DNA of 55,011 nucleotides, from positions 1 through 55,011 of the forward strand of contig NZ_JAQUWN010000023.1 in assembly GCF_028692895.1 (NCBI RefSeq), given 5' to 3'. Below the pieces are notes generated by a model. That model did no database searches and had not been told where the DNA came from. It was given only the letters and a program-made list of their open reading frames with translations. This document shows positions 35,055 to 44,390 of this stretch, piece after piece (position 1 is the first letter of the stretch; each line of letters opens with the position of its first letter). The position numbers and the translations under genes were made by a program. Source of the DNA: Pseudodesulfovibrio sp. (GTDB lineage Bacteria; Desulfobacterota; Desulfovibrionia; Desulfovibrionales; Desulfovibrionaceae).

Positions 35055-36828
35055 CGTCCCTCCTGAGAGATTCTTCCAAGGCCCGAAAACATTCGTCGAT
35101 TCGTCGGCTGTCTCCGCTGATCTGCGCTTCACGCAGGGCCTCTTTGAGCTGCTGCCGATCCTGTTTCTGCTGTCCAAACGCGATTTTATTACAGATGTGT
35201 TCCCATTCGTCCAGTAGTTCGCTGCCGGAAAGTACGTTTTCCCGCATCTCCTCGCGGCATCGGATGTAAAAGCGTTTTTCTTCTTCGTTCAGCAGGCTCA
35301 TGACGTGGCCTTGCTGCGCATGTTTCAGCTTTTCCCAGATGTCGCGGGCCCACTGCGTCCCGAGGATCTGTCCAAACCCTCTTCTCGCCAGCTCCGGCAC
35401 GTAGTCCGGGTACTGGATGGGGAACCGCAAAAAATATTGATCGTCCTTGTCTTCCTTGCCGCAGGCGGTCAGGTTGCGCGGCCGCGGCTGCGCCCCTCTG
35501 CCCTGTCCCTGCGGAACGTTTCGCGCCGGTCCCCGCCCCTGCTGGCCCTGTCCGGCGTACCGCGCTGGTGCAACGCCCGCATCGCGCCGGAAGTCGGCCT
35601 CGGAAAGCCCGAGCCCGCCCGCGATGCGAGGCAGGTAGTACGCCCTCAACGACGGATCGGCCAGCTCGGCCATGAAGGACTTGGCCCAATCCATGATCTC
35701 CCTGGGCGCAAACTGCGCGCGCAGGGTCTCCAGACAAAAATCCAGCCCGGACGGCGCGTCGGCCAGGCAGGCCTCGAAGCCGTCCCGGCCGCGGGTCTGG
35801 AGCAGGCTGTCCACGTCCTCGCCGTCGGGCAGGAGCACGGCGCGGCAGGCCACTCCCTGCAACAGGATCATTCGGCTGCTTTTGAGCGCGGCTTTACGGC
35901 CCGCGTTGTCTCCGTCGAAAACAAGATCGACGCGCGAGCAGAAGCCGGCCAACCGTTTGACCTGGTCCGATGTCAGGGCCGTGCCCAGGACACCGCAGGC
36001 GTCGGTGTAGCCGAACTGATGCAGCGAGATCACGTCCATGTACCCCTCGGTCAGCAAGGCCCGCTTGGAACGGGTCATGGTGGTCCGCGCCAGATGCAAC
36101 CCGTACAGGTGGTCGCCTTTCTTGTAGATCGGCGTATCCGAGCTGTTCAGGTACTTTGGTTCTCCCTCTGTAATTATTCTGCCGCCAAAAGCAATGACCC
36201 GGCCCGATAAATTTTGGATGGGGAAGATCAGTCTTCCACGGAACCGGTCGTAGATGTTGCCTTTATCGTTTTTCGAGAGCAGCCCGGCCTCCACGCCCAG
36301 GTCCGGGGTACGGCCCCGGCTGTTCAGGTGGTTCAGCAGGCCGTGCCAGTCATCCGGGCTGTAGCCCAGGCCGAATTTCTCGATGACGTCCGGGGTCATG
36401 CCCCGCTTCGAGAGGTAGCGACGGGCCGTTTCCCCGGCGGCCATGCGCAGGTTGCGCCGGAACCACTCCGAGGCCTCGTCGTGCATGGTCATGAGCAGGT
36501 TCTTGCGCGCCTTGCGCTCCGCGGCCTGCGGGTCCGGGGCCACGTTGCCCAGCTCGATCCCGGCCTCGGCGGCCAACTGCTCAAGGGCCTCGCGGAAGTC
36601 GAGGCCGTTGATCCGGCCGTAAAAATCGATGACGTCTCCCGAGGCCTGGCACCCGAAGCAATAGAAAAAGCCCTCCTCGTCGTTCACCGACATGGACGGC
36701 TTGGTCTCCTGGTGAAAGGGACAGGCCCCCATCCACCGGCCCGAGACCGGCTTCAGGTCAACATAGCGGCGCACCACTTCCGCAATGCTGACGCGGGCCT
36801 TGACGGCCTCGATGGCACTCCTGTCCAT
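35041..36828 (-). CDS. dnaG: DNA primase
   Basis: A 595-residue primase. The CHC2 zinc ribbon is '[18 protein letters not shown]' with C-x2-H and C-x2-C ('YCFGC'), residues about 39-64. '[26 protein letters not shown]' follows, then the TOPRIM '[16 protein letters not shown]' and '[13 protein letters not shown]'. The C-terminal part is DnaB-binding and less conserved. ATG 36828 is 8 bases from GGAG; the TTG at 36834 is less likely. It primes DNA replication. Confidence 0.96.
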
Positions 36829-36858
36829 TGCCAAGCTCCGTACCGGTCGGTCGACCGG

Positions 36859-39162
36859 CTATTTGAGGACCGCTTCGGTCATGCCATCCCCGCCCCGCTC
36901 CTCGTTGGCCAGCGAGAAGCTCTCCACGGCCGGGTAATGGCTCAGAAAATCGTGCACTTCGCGCCGCAGCGCGCCGGTGCCCCGCCCGTGGACGATCTCC
37001 AGGCGGCCCGCCCCCTTGCGCAGGGCTTCGTCCAGGGCGCGCTCCAACATGCTGAGCGCCATGTCCGCCCGCTGGCCGCGCAGGTCCACCTCCAGGGCCG
37101 GGCCGGACGATGCCGGGGCCGCCGGGGCCTGTGGCGCGGGCTTGCCGAAGTCCGGACCGCCCTCGGCCGGGGCGAGTTGATCTGCCTTGATCCACATGGC
37201 GACGCCGCCGATGTCCACCTTGGCCTGCCGCTTCCGGTCGTTGACTTCAAGGACCACGCCGGACTTGTTCCAAGCCGGATACGACACTTTGAGGCCCGGA
37301 ACAATATCCTTGATCGAAAAAGTTGGGGCCTCGGTTTCAACCTCAGGGCCGAGTTCAACGATCCGCTCGCGCACCTCGGCGAGTTTCTTGCGGGTTTCCT
37401 TTCGGCCGACGCGTTCGGACTGCCACTCGCGAACGATGGTCTGCGCCTTGGACTGGAGGTCCTTCAGCAGGGAGGCGCGCTCCTTCTCGAACCGCTCCTC
37501 CAGCCGGGCGCGCTTGGCTTCCATCCGGGCCCGTTCGGCCTCGATGGCTTCCAGCTCGCCCTCCCGCTTCACAGCCATGGCGTTGAGCCGGTCGAGAACG
37601 GCGGAGGTGTCCGAGCCGTCCAGGAGCAGGTAGCGCTCGGCGCGATCGAGCACCTCGGCGGGCAGGCCGTGCTCCCGGGCCACGTCCAGGGCGATGGACG
37701 CCCCCACCTGGTCGTAGGCCAGCTTGTAGAGCGGTTTTTTGGTGGACGGGTCGAAGAGCACGCTGGCGGCGCGCACGCCCCTGGCCGCCATGGCGTAAGC
37801 CTTGAGGGCCGGGAAATGGGTGGCGATGAGGGCCACGGCGCGCTTCTCCACCAGGCTGTCGACCACGGCCTGAGCCAAGGCCGCGCCCTGGGTGGGATCG
37901 GTGCCCGCCCCGAATTCGTCGAGGATGAACAGGGTCCGCGCGTCGATGCGCTCCCAGACCCGCTTCAAATAGTGAATCTGGGCCGTGAAGGTGGAGACGT
38001 TCTCCTCCAGGGACTGCTCGTCGCCCATGACCACGAAGACGTTGGCCCAGAGAGGGAGCGAACTGCCCTCGGCCGCCGGGACCGGGAGCCCGGAAAGGGC
38101 CATCAGCCCGATAAGTCCCAGGGTCTTGAGGCAGACCGTCTTGCCGCCCGCGTTGCCGCCGCTGATGATCAGGGCGCGCTGGCCCTCGTTGAGCAGGATG
38201 TCCAGCGGGTGGACCGACTCGTCGGCCAGGGCCAGGAGCGGATGGCGCGCCTTGCGCAGCCGGGGCTCGCCGCCGTCGGTGATTTCGATGGCCCGGCCGT
38301 CGAAGGCCCGGGCGAGCTTGACCTTGGCCATGAGCACGTCCAGGACCACCAGGCCGTCGTAGGCGTCGGCCAGCCCTCGCTGTTCGTCGCGGACCAGGCC
38401 GGTCAGGTAGGTCAGGACCTTGTACTCCTCCTCCCGCTCGCGCCGCTTGAGCTCCTGGAGGCGGTTGTTGGTCTCCACCAGAAAGAGCGGCTCGAAATAG
38501 CAGGTTTCGCCGGTCTGGGAGTAGTCGTGGATGATGCCCTTGATCTTGTTCTTGTAGTTCACCTTCAGGGGCAGGACGTAACGGTCGGACGAGACGGTCA
38601 TGAACTCGTCCTGAACGGCCTGGGCCAGGTTTTCCTGGAGGATGAAGTCCTTGACCCGCTTGGTGCAGCGCTGGTGGATGGCGCGGATCTCGCCCCGGAC
38701 CTCCCGCAGGCCGGGCGAGCTTTCGTCGCGCAACTGGCCTTCCGGGTCCAGGCAGCGGCCGATGCCGGACACGGTCTTCTGCGGCCAGTCATAGCCGAAG
38801 AGCGTGGCCAGGAGCGCGTCCCAGCCCCGGTTCTCGAACCGGCGCAGCGAGTCGCGGGCGCCGCTCGCGATATCCAGGGTCTGCTTGAGGGCGAAAAGGT
38901 CGTCCAGGTCCAGGACGCCCTTGGGGTTGTTCAGGAAGGCGAACATCCCGTCGAGCTCCGGGAAGGCCGGGAAGGAAAAGCCGGTCTCGTTGACCCAGGC
39001 GGCGCACTGCTCGAAGAGCTCGGCGGCCGCGCGGACCTCTTCAAGGGAGTTGAGCGGCCGGAGCCCACGGCACGCGGAAGCCCCCGGTTCCGAAACGGCG
39101 AAACCGGCCAGCGCCCCGAGGACCTTGGGGAATTCCAATAGCTCGAATGTTCTTGACTCCAT
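36859..39162 (-). CDS. mutS2: MutS2-type ATPase with Smr domain
   Basis: A 767-residue protein. It has a clamp/lever region, Walker A 'ISGGNAGGKTVCLKT' (about residue 330) and 'LFILDEFGAGTDPTQGAALAQAVV' (Walker B). A long coiled coil runs about 490-620. A KOW-like patch comes next, and a C-terminal Smr domain 'LEVDLRGQRADMALSMLERALDEAL' ends with 'IVHGRGTGALRREV'. MutS2 proteins resolve recombination intermediates or rescue collided ribosomes; which role applies is unknown. It lies between yqeY and dnaG in the primase operon. Confidence 0.93.
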   Translation of the reverse strand: MESRTFELLEFPKVLGALAGFAVSEPGASACRGLRPLNSLEEVRAAAELFEQCAAWVNETGFSFPAFPELDGMFAFLNNPKGVLDLDDLFALKQTLDIASGARDSLRRFENRGWDALLATLFGYDWPQKTVSGIGRCLDPEGQLRDESSPGLREVRGEIRAIHQRCTKRVKDFILQENLAQAVQDEFMTVSSDRYVLPLKVNYKNKIKGIIHDYSQTGETCYFEPLFLVETNNRLQELKRREREEEYKVLTYLTGLVRDEQRGLADAYDGLVVLDVLMAKVKLARAFDGRAIEITDGGEPRLRKARHPLLALADESVHPLDILLNEGQRALIISGGNAGGKTVCLKTLGLIGLMALSGLPVPAAEGSSLPLWANVFVVMGDEQSLEENVSTFTAQIHYLKRVWERIDARTLFILDEFGAGTDPTQGAALAQAVVDSLVEKRAVALIATHFPALKAYAMAARGVRAASVLFDPSTKKPLYKLAYDQVGASIALDVAREHGLPAEVLDRAERYLLLDGSDTSAVLDRLNAMAVKREGELEAIEAERARMEAKRARLEERFEKERASLLKDLQSKAQTIVREWQSERVGRKETRKKLAEVRERIVELGPEVETEAPTFSIKDIVPGLKVSYPAWNKSGVVLEVNDRKRQAKVDIGGVAMWIKADQLAPAEGGPDFGKPAPQAPAAPASSGPALEVDLRGQRADMALSMLERALDEALRKGAGRLEIVHGRGTGALRREVHDFLSHYPAVESFSLANEERGGDGMTEAVLK

Positions 39163-39185
39163 GCGAGTCGACTATGGTTGGAGAG

Positions 39186-39635
39186 TTAGGCGGAGAGCTT
39201 GGCCTTGACCATGTCGCTGGCTTGCTTGCCGTCGACCTGGCCCTTGTGGGCTGCGAGAACCGCGCCCATGACCTTGCCCATGTCCTTCATGCCGGAAGCG
39301 CCGGTCTGCGCGATGACCGCATCGATGGCGGCCGAAAGCTCGTCATCGGTGAGCTGCTTGGGCAGGTACTGCTCAAGCTCGACCATTTCCGCGGCCTCCA
39401 CCTGGGCGAGATCGTCCCGGCCGGCCTTGGAATACTGGTCAAAGGCGTCCTTGCGCTGCTTGACCTGCTTGGCGATGAGTTCGAGCACGACGTCATCGGA
39501 GAGCGCGTCGCGCATCTCGTCGACCATACGATTTTTAATGGCCGTCTTGAGATGTCTCAAGACGGCCACTTTTGTCGTCTCTTTCGCCTTGTAGGCTGCG
39601 ATGTAATCCTTGTCGATCCTTTCAGAAAGACTCAT
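39186..39635 (-). CDS. yqeY: GatB/YqeY domain protein
   Basis: A 149-residue helical protein of the YqeY family: 'TKVAVLRHLKTAIKNRMVDE' near the start and 'ELEQYLPKQLTDDELSAAIDAVI' then 'MGKVMGAVLAAHKGQVDGKQASDMVKAKL' at the end. It resembles the tail of the amidotransferase subunit GatB and probably binds tRNA. It follows rpsU after 3 bases, a common pairing. Confidence 0.93.
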   Translation of the reverse strand: MSLSERIDKDYIAAYKAKETTKVAVLRHLKTAIKNRMVDEMRDALSDDVVLELIAKQVKQRKDAFDQYSKAGRDDLAQVEAAEMVELEQYLPKQLTDDELSAAIDAVIAQTGASGMKDMGKVMGAVLAAHKGQVDGKQASDMVKAKLSA

Positions 39636-39638
39636 TGG

Positions 39639-39839
39639 CTACACACCGCGCATCTTGCGGATTTTTTTGGCAAGCCTTTTCTTGGCGGCAGCTTTCTTTT
39701 TCTTCTTCTGCACGCTGGGCTTTTCGTAGTGCTGACGTTTCTTCAACTCGGAAAGGATTCCGGCTTTCTCGACCTGCTTCTTGAAGCGGCGGAGAGAGAT
39801 GTCGAAGTTGTCGCCTTCGTCTAAGTATACGCCGGGCAA
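39639..39839 (-). CDS. rpsU: 30S ribosomal protein S21
   Basis: A 66-residue basic protein of the S21 family: '[33 protein letters not shown]' followed by a Lys/Arg-rich tail. It begins at a TTG (39839) with AGGAGG nine bases before, an unusual start for an abundant ribosomal protein. It heads the macromolecular synthesis operon rpsU-yqeY-mutS2-dnaG-rpoD. Confidence 0.93.
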   Translation of the reverse strand: MPGVYLDEGDNFDISLRRFKKQVEKAGILSELKKRQHYEKPSVQKKKKKAAAKKRLAKKIRKMRGV

Positions 39840-39898
39840 AGTAAATCACCTCCTCGGTGAACCAGCACTGGTGTGCTTGGCGGGCGAAATGGAAGGTA

Positions 39899-39927
39899 TC
39901 CATAGCCGCATCCGCCGTGAAATGCAA
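39899..39927 (-). promoter_or_regulatory. Likely promoter of the rpsU-rpoD operon
   Basis: On the minus strand TTGCAT (39927-39922), 17-base spacer, TATGGA (39904-39899). It is 60 bases from the rpsU start. Confidence 0.45.
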
Positions 39928-39966
39928 CAGAATTTGTGCAAAAAATGCAAGGCGGACGCAGGTCAG

Positions 39967-39997
39967 CAAAAGGGCCTGCCGCACCGGCGGCAGGCCC
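39967..39997 (-). terminator. Intrinsic terminator of hup operon
   Basis: GGGCCTGCCGC (39972-39982) / GCGGCAGGCCC (39987-39997), followed by TTTTG on the minus strand. It separates the HU/56-residue unit from the rpsU promoter. Confidence 0.85.
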
Positions 39998-40020
39998 TCG
40001 TCCCCTGTCGGGGTTCGGAA

Positions 40021-40191
40021 CTAGTGGTGAACGGACTTGGAGTCAGTCCAGGATTTGAAGATGGTGTAGGCAAGGCCGATGCCGATGACGCCCAGGACGA
40101 TGTAGAGAACACCGAAGAAGACGAAATGGTCGGGCTGCCACCAAGGAAGGTCCTGAGGCAACGGGCTATGAACGGTTTCACCGTGGATCAT
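40021..40191 (-). CDS. Small single-pass membrane protein downstream of HU
   Basis: A 56-residue protein (MIHGETVHSPLPQDLPWWQ...). A polar start with 'DLPWWQPDHFVFFGVLYIVLG' leads into one membrane segment of about 25 residues. A short polar tail ends 'SWTDSKSVHH'. ATG 40191 has GGGAGG eight bases upstream. It begins 15 bases after the HU stop and is followed by its own terminator, so it is cotranscribed with HU. I do not recognise the family. The two Trp and the His-rich tail may bind a metal or heme, but that is speculation. Confidence 0.75.
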   Translation of the reverse strand: MIHGETVHSPLPQDLPWWQPDHFVFFGVLYIVLGVIGIGLAYTIFKSWTDSKSVHH

Positions 40192-40206
40192 TGGTAATCC
40201 TCCCGA

Positions 40207-40479
40207 CTACTTGACGGCGTCTTTGAGGACCTTGCCGGGGTGGAACTTGACCACCTTGGTGGCGGGAATCTTGATCTCGGCGCCGGTGCGGGGGTTGCGA
40301 CCCACGCGGGCCTTGCGCTTGTCGACGCTGAAGGTGCCGAAGCCGGTCAGGGTCAGCTTGCCTTCCTTGACCAGAGTGGCCTCGACGGTCTCCAGGAAAG
40401 CGTTCAGGGCGCGCTCCGCATTGGCTTTGGTCAGATTGGCCTTCTCCGCGATTTTTACGATCAAATCAGCCTTAGTCAT
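40207..40479 (-). CDS. DNA-binding protein HU
   Basis: A 90-residue HU-family protein: 'MTKADLIVKIAEKANLTKANAERALNAF', 'GKLTLTGFGTFSVDKRKARVGRNPRTG' (the beta-arm with RNPRTG) and 'PATKVVKFHPGKVLKDAV'. It bends and packages DNA as a dimer. The ATG at 40479 follows GGAGGAAGG; the longer ORF to 40560 is not used. The window has a second HU/IHF gene at 53289. The 261 bases to rsmA hold no gene, and I see no sure promoter. Confidence 0.95.
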   Translation of the reverse strand: MTKADLIVKIAEKANLTKANAERALNAFLETVEATLVKEGKLTLTGFGTFSVDKRKARVGRNPRTGAEIKIPATKVVKFHPGKVLKDAVK

Positions 40480-40740
40480 CAGTCCTTCCTCCTCAAATGA
40501 AAAACTATTGAGTTCAGTGCGTCCGGCCGCAACCGGCGTATGCGCTTTGTTTCCAGCCAAGTTCCTTTTTGGGCTTTAAAGGAACTTTGCCATCGTGTCC
40601 AGCCCGTAGCGGCAAAAAACAGAAAAAAACCCCGCCAACTGGTGCTTTCCGGCCTTTTGTCACATCCGTCCCCTTTCGTTCCAGAGCGTCAACGAACAGC
40701 GCCAACGCCTCGGAAAGACGGCGTTTCGTGAAAAAAAGAA

Positions 40741-41517
40741 CTAAACGTGCCCGGAGAGGGACCGAAACTGCTCCGGAGAGAGATTTTCGGGCCGCAACCG
40801 GGTGTCCATCCCGTGCCGCTCGAACCACTCCGCCACTTCGGGCGTCCAATCTTTTTTGAGTATGGTCCCGAGCTGCTTGCGGCGCTGCTGGAACAGAAGC
40901 TTGATGAGCCGGGAGAGCCGCTCCGGGTGGACGGGCCACTCCTCCGCCGGCAGAGGATCGAACCGGACCACGGCGGAGTCCACCTTGGGCCGGGGGTGGA
41001 AAACCGTGGGCGGCACCTTGAACAGGTAGCGGGTCGCGCAGAAGTTCCGCACCCATACGGTCAGCCCGCCGTAGGCCTTGCCGTTCGGCTCGGCAGTCAG
41101 GCGGAGGGCCACTTCGTGCTGGACCATGAACACGGCCCTGCGCATGCGCGCCCGGCTGACGATGTCCCAGATGAGTTTGGACCCGACGTTGTAGGGAAGG
41201 TTCCCGACGATCCGGCACGGCCCGGCCAGTTCGTCCCAGGGGAATTCCAGGGCGTCCTGCCGGACTATTTCCATAGTAGGGAATTCCGCCTCCAGCCGGT
41301 CGGCCAGGGCGTCGTCCTTTTCCACCGCGGTGAACCGGGCCGGGGCCGCGTCCGCGATGAACCGGGTCAGGGCCCCCTGCCCCGGGCCGATCTCGACGAC
41401 GCGGTCGCCGGGCTCCAGTCCCAGTGCGTCAACGATCTTGCGGCAGATGTTGTCGTCCTTCAGAAAATTCTGGCCCAGGCTCTTCTTGGCCCGGTGGGGT
41501 CCGGGGTCTTGCTGCAT
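40741..41517 (-). CDS. rsmA: 16S rRNA dimethyladenosine methyltransferase
   Basis: A 258-residue enzyme (KsgA). 'KKSLGQNFLKDDNICRKIV' is the conserved start, and 'VVEIGPGQGALTRFIAD' the SAM site. 'CRIVGNLPYNVGSKLIWDIV' contains the catalytic NLPY motif, and 'PPTVFHPRPKVDSAVVRFDP' follows. It dimethylates A1518 and A1519 of 16S rRNA. The ATG at 41517 follows GGAGAGGACGAC; a longer ORF to 41607 would overlap the region before apt and is not needed. Confidence 0.96.
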   Translation of the reverse strand: MQQDPGPHRAKKSLGQNFLKDDNICRKIVDALGLEPGDRVVEIGPGQGALTRFIADAAPARFTAVEKDDALADRLEAEFPTMEIVRQDALEFPWDELAGPCRIVGNLPYNVGSKLIWDIVSRARMRRAVFMVQHEVALRLTAEPNGKAYGGLTVWVRNFCATRYLFKVPPTVFHPRPKVDSAVVRFDPLPAEEWPVHPERLSRLIKLLFQQRRKQLGTILKKDWTPEVAEWFERHGMDTRLRPENLSPEQFRSLSGHV

Positions 41518-41573
41518 GTCGTCCTCTCCGTGTGGGCCATCACTAGCCGAACCCGCGAAAGGTGGCAACCGCA

Positions 41574-41603
41574 TTGACACCATGGCGGGCATAACCTTAT
41601 GAA
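41574..41603 (+). promoter_or_regulatory. Promoter of apt-mtnP-mtaD
   Basis: TTGACA (41574-41579), 18-base spacer, TATGAA (41598-41603). It is 30 bases before the apt ATG. Confidence 0.55.
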
Positions 41604-41632
41604 TCACCGGTATTCACCACCAGGAGGCATCC

Positions 41633-42154
41633 ATGAACATTCGCGACTACATTCGAGACATTCCCGACTACCCCAAGGAAGGCATCGTCTTCTTCGACAT
41701 CACGCCGATCCTCTCCGATCCCGACGCTTTTCGCTACACCGTGGACTGTCTGGCCGAGAAGTTCAAGGACTCCGGCGCGACCAAGATCGTGGCCGCCGAG
41801 GCGCGCGGCTTCATCTTCGGCGCTCCACTGGCCTACAAGATGGGCATCGGGTTCGTCCCGGTGCGCAAGCCGGGCAAGCTGCCCTACAAGACCCGTTGCG
41901 TCACCTACGACCTGGAATACGGCACCGACACCCTGTGCATGCACGAGGACGCCATCAAGGAAGGCGAGAAGGTGCTTATCATCGACGACCTGCTGGCCAC
42001 CGGCGGCACGGCCGAGGGCATGCTCCAGCTCGTGCGCGAGGCGGGCGGCGACATCGTGGGCTGCGGCTTCGTGGTCCAGCTAGGTTTCCTCGACGGCGCC
42101 AAGATTCTGGACAAGGCCGGGCAGCAGCACTGTTTCCTGCTGGAAATCGACTAA
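41633..42154 (+). CDS. apt: Adenine phosphoribosyltransferase
   Basis: A 173-residue purine salvage enzyme: 'YIRDIPDYPKEGIVFFDITPIL' near the start, 'EARGFIFGAPLAYKMG' and the PRPP loop 'VLIIDDLLATGGTAEG' (about 118-133). It converts adenine and PRPP to AMP. It comes 16 bases before a methylthioadenosine phosphorylase, which releases adenine, so the two enzymes act in sequence. It follows CAGGAGGC. Confidence 0.97.
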   Translation: MNIRDYIRDIPDYPKEGIVFFDITPILSDPDAFRYTVDCLAEKFKDSGATKIVAAEARGFIFGAPLAYKMGIGFVPVRKPGKLPYKTRCVTYDLEYGTDTLCMHEDAIKEGEKVLIIDDLLATGGTAEGMLQLVREAGGDIVGCGFVVQLGFLDGAKILDKAGQQHCFLLEID

Positions 42155-42170
42155 CCGCCGGAGCTTACGC

Positions 42171-42920
42171 ATGACCAAGATCGGCATCATCGGCGGCAGC
42201 GGCCTGGACAATCCCGACATCCTGAAGGACGCGCGGGACGTGGAAGTATGCACCCCGTACGGCAAGCCCTCCGCCCCGCTCAAGACCGGCGCCATCGCGG
42301 GCAGGGAGGTGGTCATGCTGGCCCGCCACGGCCGCGAGCACACCATTCCCCCCACCTTCGTCAACTACCGGGCCAACATCCGGGCCCTCAAGGACGCGGG
42401 CTGCGGCGTGATCCTGTCCACCACGGCCTGCGGGTCGCTGCGCGAGGAGATCGAACGGGGGCACCTGGTCATCCTCGACCAGTTCATCGACTTCACCCGG
42501 CGGCGCGCCGTTTCCTTCCATGAGGAATTCGAGCCCCACGGCGCGGTGCACACGGCCATGGCCGACCCCTTTGACGAAAAGCTGCGCGCGCTGCTCAACG
42601 CGGGCTGCGACAAGCTCGGCCTGGCCCACCACAAGACCGGCACCGTAATAACCATCGAGGGCGCGCGCTTCTCCACCCGTGCGGAATCCAACATGTTCCG
42701 CATCTGGGGCGCGGACGTCATCAACATGAGCGTGGCCCCTGAGTGCATCCTGGCCAACGAGGCCGGGATTCCCTACGGCTGCGTGGCCATGAGCACGGAC
42801 TACGACTGCTGGAAGACCGACGAGGCCCCGGTGACCTGGGAGGAAATCCTCAAGGTCTTCAAGGGCAACGTTGAAAAGGTGGTCTCCCTGCTCTTCGAAA
42901 CCATCAAGACCATGGACTGA
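42171..42920 (+). CDS. mtnP: 5'-methylthioadenosine phosphorylase family protein
   Basis: A 249-residue class of trimeric purine nucleoside phosphorylase. 'IGIIGGSGLDNPDIL' is the phosphate-binding start, 'ARHGREHTIPPTFVNYRANIRALKDAG' and 'VILSTTACGSLREEI' follow, and 'GARFSTRAESNMFRIWGADVINMS' is the MTAP substrate block. It splits methylthioadenosine into adenine and methylthioribose-1-phosphate. The paralogue for methylthioinosine exists in other bacteria and cannot be excluded, particularly with a deaminase next door. Confidence 0.9.
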   Translation: MTKIGIIGGSGLDNPDILKDARDVEVCTPYGKPSAPLKTGAIAGREVVMLARHGREHTIPPTFVNYRANIRALKDAGCGVILSTTACGSLREEIERGHLVILDQFIDFTRRRAVSFHEEFEPHGAVHTAMADPFDEKLRALLNAGCDKLGLAHHKTGTVITIEGARFSTRAESNMFRIWGADVINMSVAPECILANEAGIPYGCVAMSTDYDCWKTDEAPVTWEEILKVFKGNVEKVVSLLFETIKTMD

Positions 42921-42923
42921 TCC

Positions 42924-44273
42924 ATGTCCCCGGAAATTCCCCTCTCGTCCCGGCCCAGACGCTGCGACCTGCTCGTCCGGGCCGACCTGGTAGTCACCCA
43001 GGACGACGAGCGGACCACCCTCGAACACGGCGGCGTGGCCGTGCGGGAAGGCCTGGTGGCCGAGGTGGGCCCCTATGCCGATCTCGACCGCCGCTACGAG
43101 CCGGACGCCAGGCTCGACCTCTCGGGCAAGATGCTCCTGCCGGGGCTGGTCAACGGCCACACCCACCTGCCCATGACCCTGTTCCGGGGCTTTGCCGACG
43201 ACCTGCCCCTCATGGACTGGCTGCGGGACCACATCTGGCCCGTGGAGGCCCGGCTCACCGAGGGTCTGCTCGACATCGGGGCGCGCATCGGCTGCGCCGA
43301 GCTCATCCGTACCGGATGCACCGCCTTCCTCAACGGCTATTTTCATGAGGAGATCACCGGCGAGGCCGCTTCGGCCGCCGGACTCCGGGCCGTGCTGGGC
43401 GAGGGATTCTTCAATTTCCCCTCCCCCATGTTCCCGGACGCCGAGGCGTGCTGGGCCACTGTCCGTCGCCTGGACGAGCGGTTCCGGGGCAATCCCCTGG
43501 TGCGCACGGCCGTGACGCCCCACGCGGCCTTCACCGTGTCGCCGGAGAACCTGGCGGCCAGCTTCGAGCTGGCGTGCGACCTGGACATCCCCTGGCAGAC
43601 CCACCTGGCCGAATCCCCGGTGGAGACGGCCACCTGCCTGGAAAAGTACGGCAAGCGCCCCCTGGAGATCCTGCGCGACGAAGGGCTGCTCTCCCCGCGC
43701 ACTGTGCTGCACCACTGCGTGGACCTCTCGGAGGAGGAAACCGGGCTGGTGGCCGACTCCGACACCTGCGTGGTCCACTGTCCGGCCTCGAACTTCAAGC
43801 TGGCCTCGGGCATGGCCCCGGCCCAGCGCTACCTCGACGCCGGGGTGACCGTGGGCCTGGGCACGGACGGCGCATCGAGCAACAACCAGCTCAACCTGTT
43901 CCGCGACATGGGACTGGCCGCCCTGGTGGGCAAGATCCAGGCGGGCGACGCCTCGGCGGTGAACGCCGCGTCCGTGCTGGACATGGCCACCCGCGGATCG
44001 GCCCGGTGCATCGGCTGGCCCGAGCTCGGCCGCATCCAGGCGGGCCACCCGGCCGACATGGTGGCCCTGGAGCTGGCGGAACCGAACCTGATTCCCCTGT
44101 TCGACCCGGTGTCCCACGCGGTCTACGCCACCACCGGCAAGGAGGTGTGCATGACCATGGTCGCCGGGCGGGTCCTTTACCTCTACGGGGAATTCAAGAC
44201 TTTGGACGTGGCATCGCTCCGGGAGGAGGCGCGCCGTGCGGCCGAGTGGGCCCGTTCGGTCCGCGACTCCTAA
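42924..44273 (+). CDS. mtaD: 5-methylthioadenosine/S-adenosylhomocysteine deaminase (amidohydrolase)
   Basis: A 449-residue metal-dependent amidohydrolase. The HxH is in 'LVNGHTHLPMTLFRG' (about residue 74). 'TPHAAFTVSPENL', 'QTHLAESPVE' and 'LHHCVDLSEEE' supply further metal and catalytic residues, and 'GLGTDGASSNNQLNLFRDM' the catalytic Asp. The MtaD family deaminates MTA, SAH or 5'-deoxyadenosine. It is three bases after mtnP, so this unit can remove MTA by two routes: phosphorolysis or deamination. Confidence 0.9.
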   Translation: MSPEIPLSSRPRRCDLLVRADLVVTQDDERTTLEHGGVAVREGLVAEVGPYADLDRRYEPDARLDLSGKMLLPGLVNGHTHLPMTLFRGFADDLPLMDWLRDHIWPVEARLTEGLLDIGARIGCAELIRTGCTAFLNGYFHEEITGEAASAAGLRAVLGEGFFNFPSPMFPDAEACWATVRRLDERFRGNPLVRTAVTPHAAFTVSPENLAASFELACDLDIPWQTHLAESPVETATCLEKYGKRPLEILRDEGLLSPRTVLHHCVDLSEEETGLVADSDTCVVHCPASNFKLASGMAPAQRYLDAGVTVGLGTDGASSNNQLNLFRDMGLAALVGKIQAGDASAVNAASVLDMATRGSARCIGWPELGRIQAGHPADMVALELAEPNLIPLFDPVSHAVYATTGKEVCMTMVAGRVLYLYGEFKTLDVASLREEARRAAEWARSVRDS

Positions 44274-44290
44274 AAATCTCTCAAAAAAAC

Positions 44291-44320
44291 TTGACAACAC
44301 CCGGCCTGGCCGCCTATCGA
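44291..44320 (+). promoter_or_regulatory. Promoter of the PxxKW gene
   Basis: TTGACA (44291-44296), 18-base spacer, TATCGA (44315-44320). It is 71 bases before the ATG. Confidence 0.55.
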
Positions 44321-44390
44321 AATCTGCTCTTGCACCAAAGCGAATTTCATTGTCGGCCCACGCCGCATCAATACGAAAGGAAGGAACAGC

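Noticed and set aside
35055..35177. N-terminal extension of rpoD
   Set aside because: It lies inside dnaG, while the ATG at 35054 has a strong GGAGGGA and the expected RpoD start.
36214..39141. Plus-strand 975-residue ORF
   Set aside because: It is antisense to dnaG and mutS2, which carry full sets of conserved motifs. Long antisense ORFs are expected in GC-rich coding DNA.
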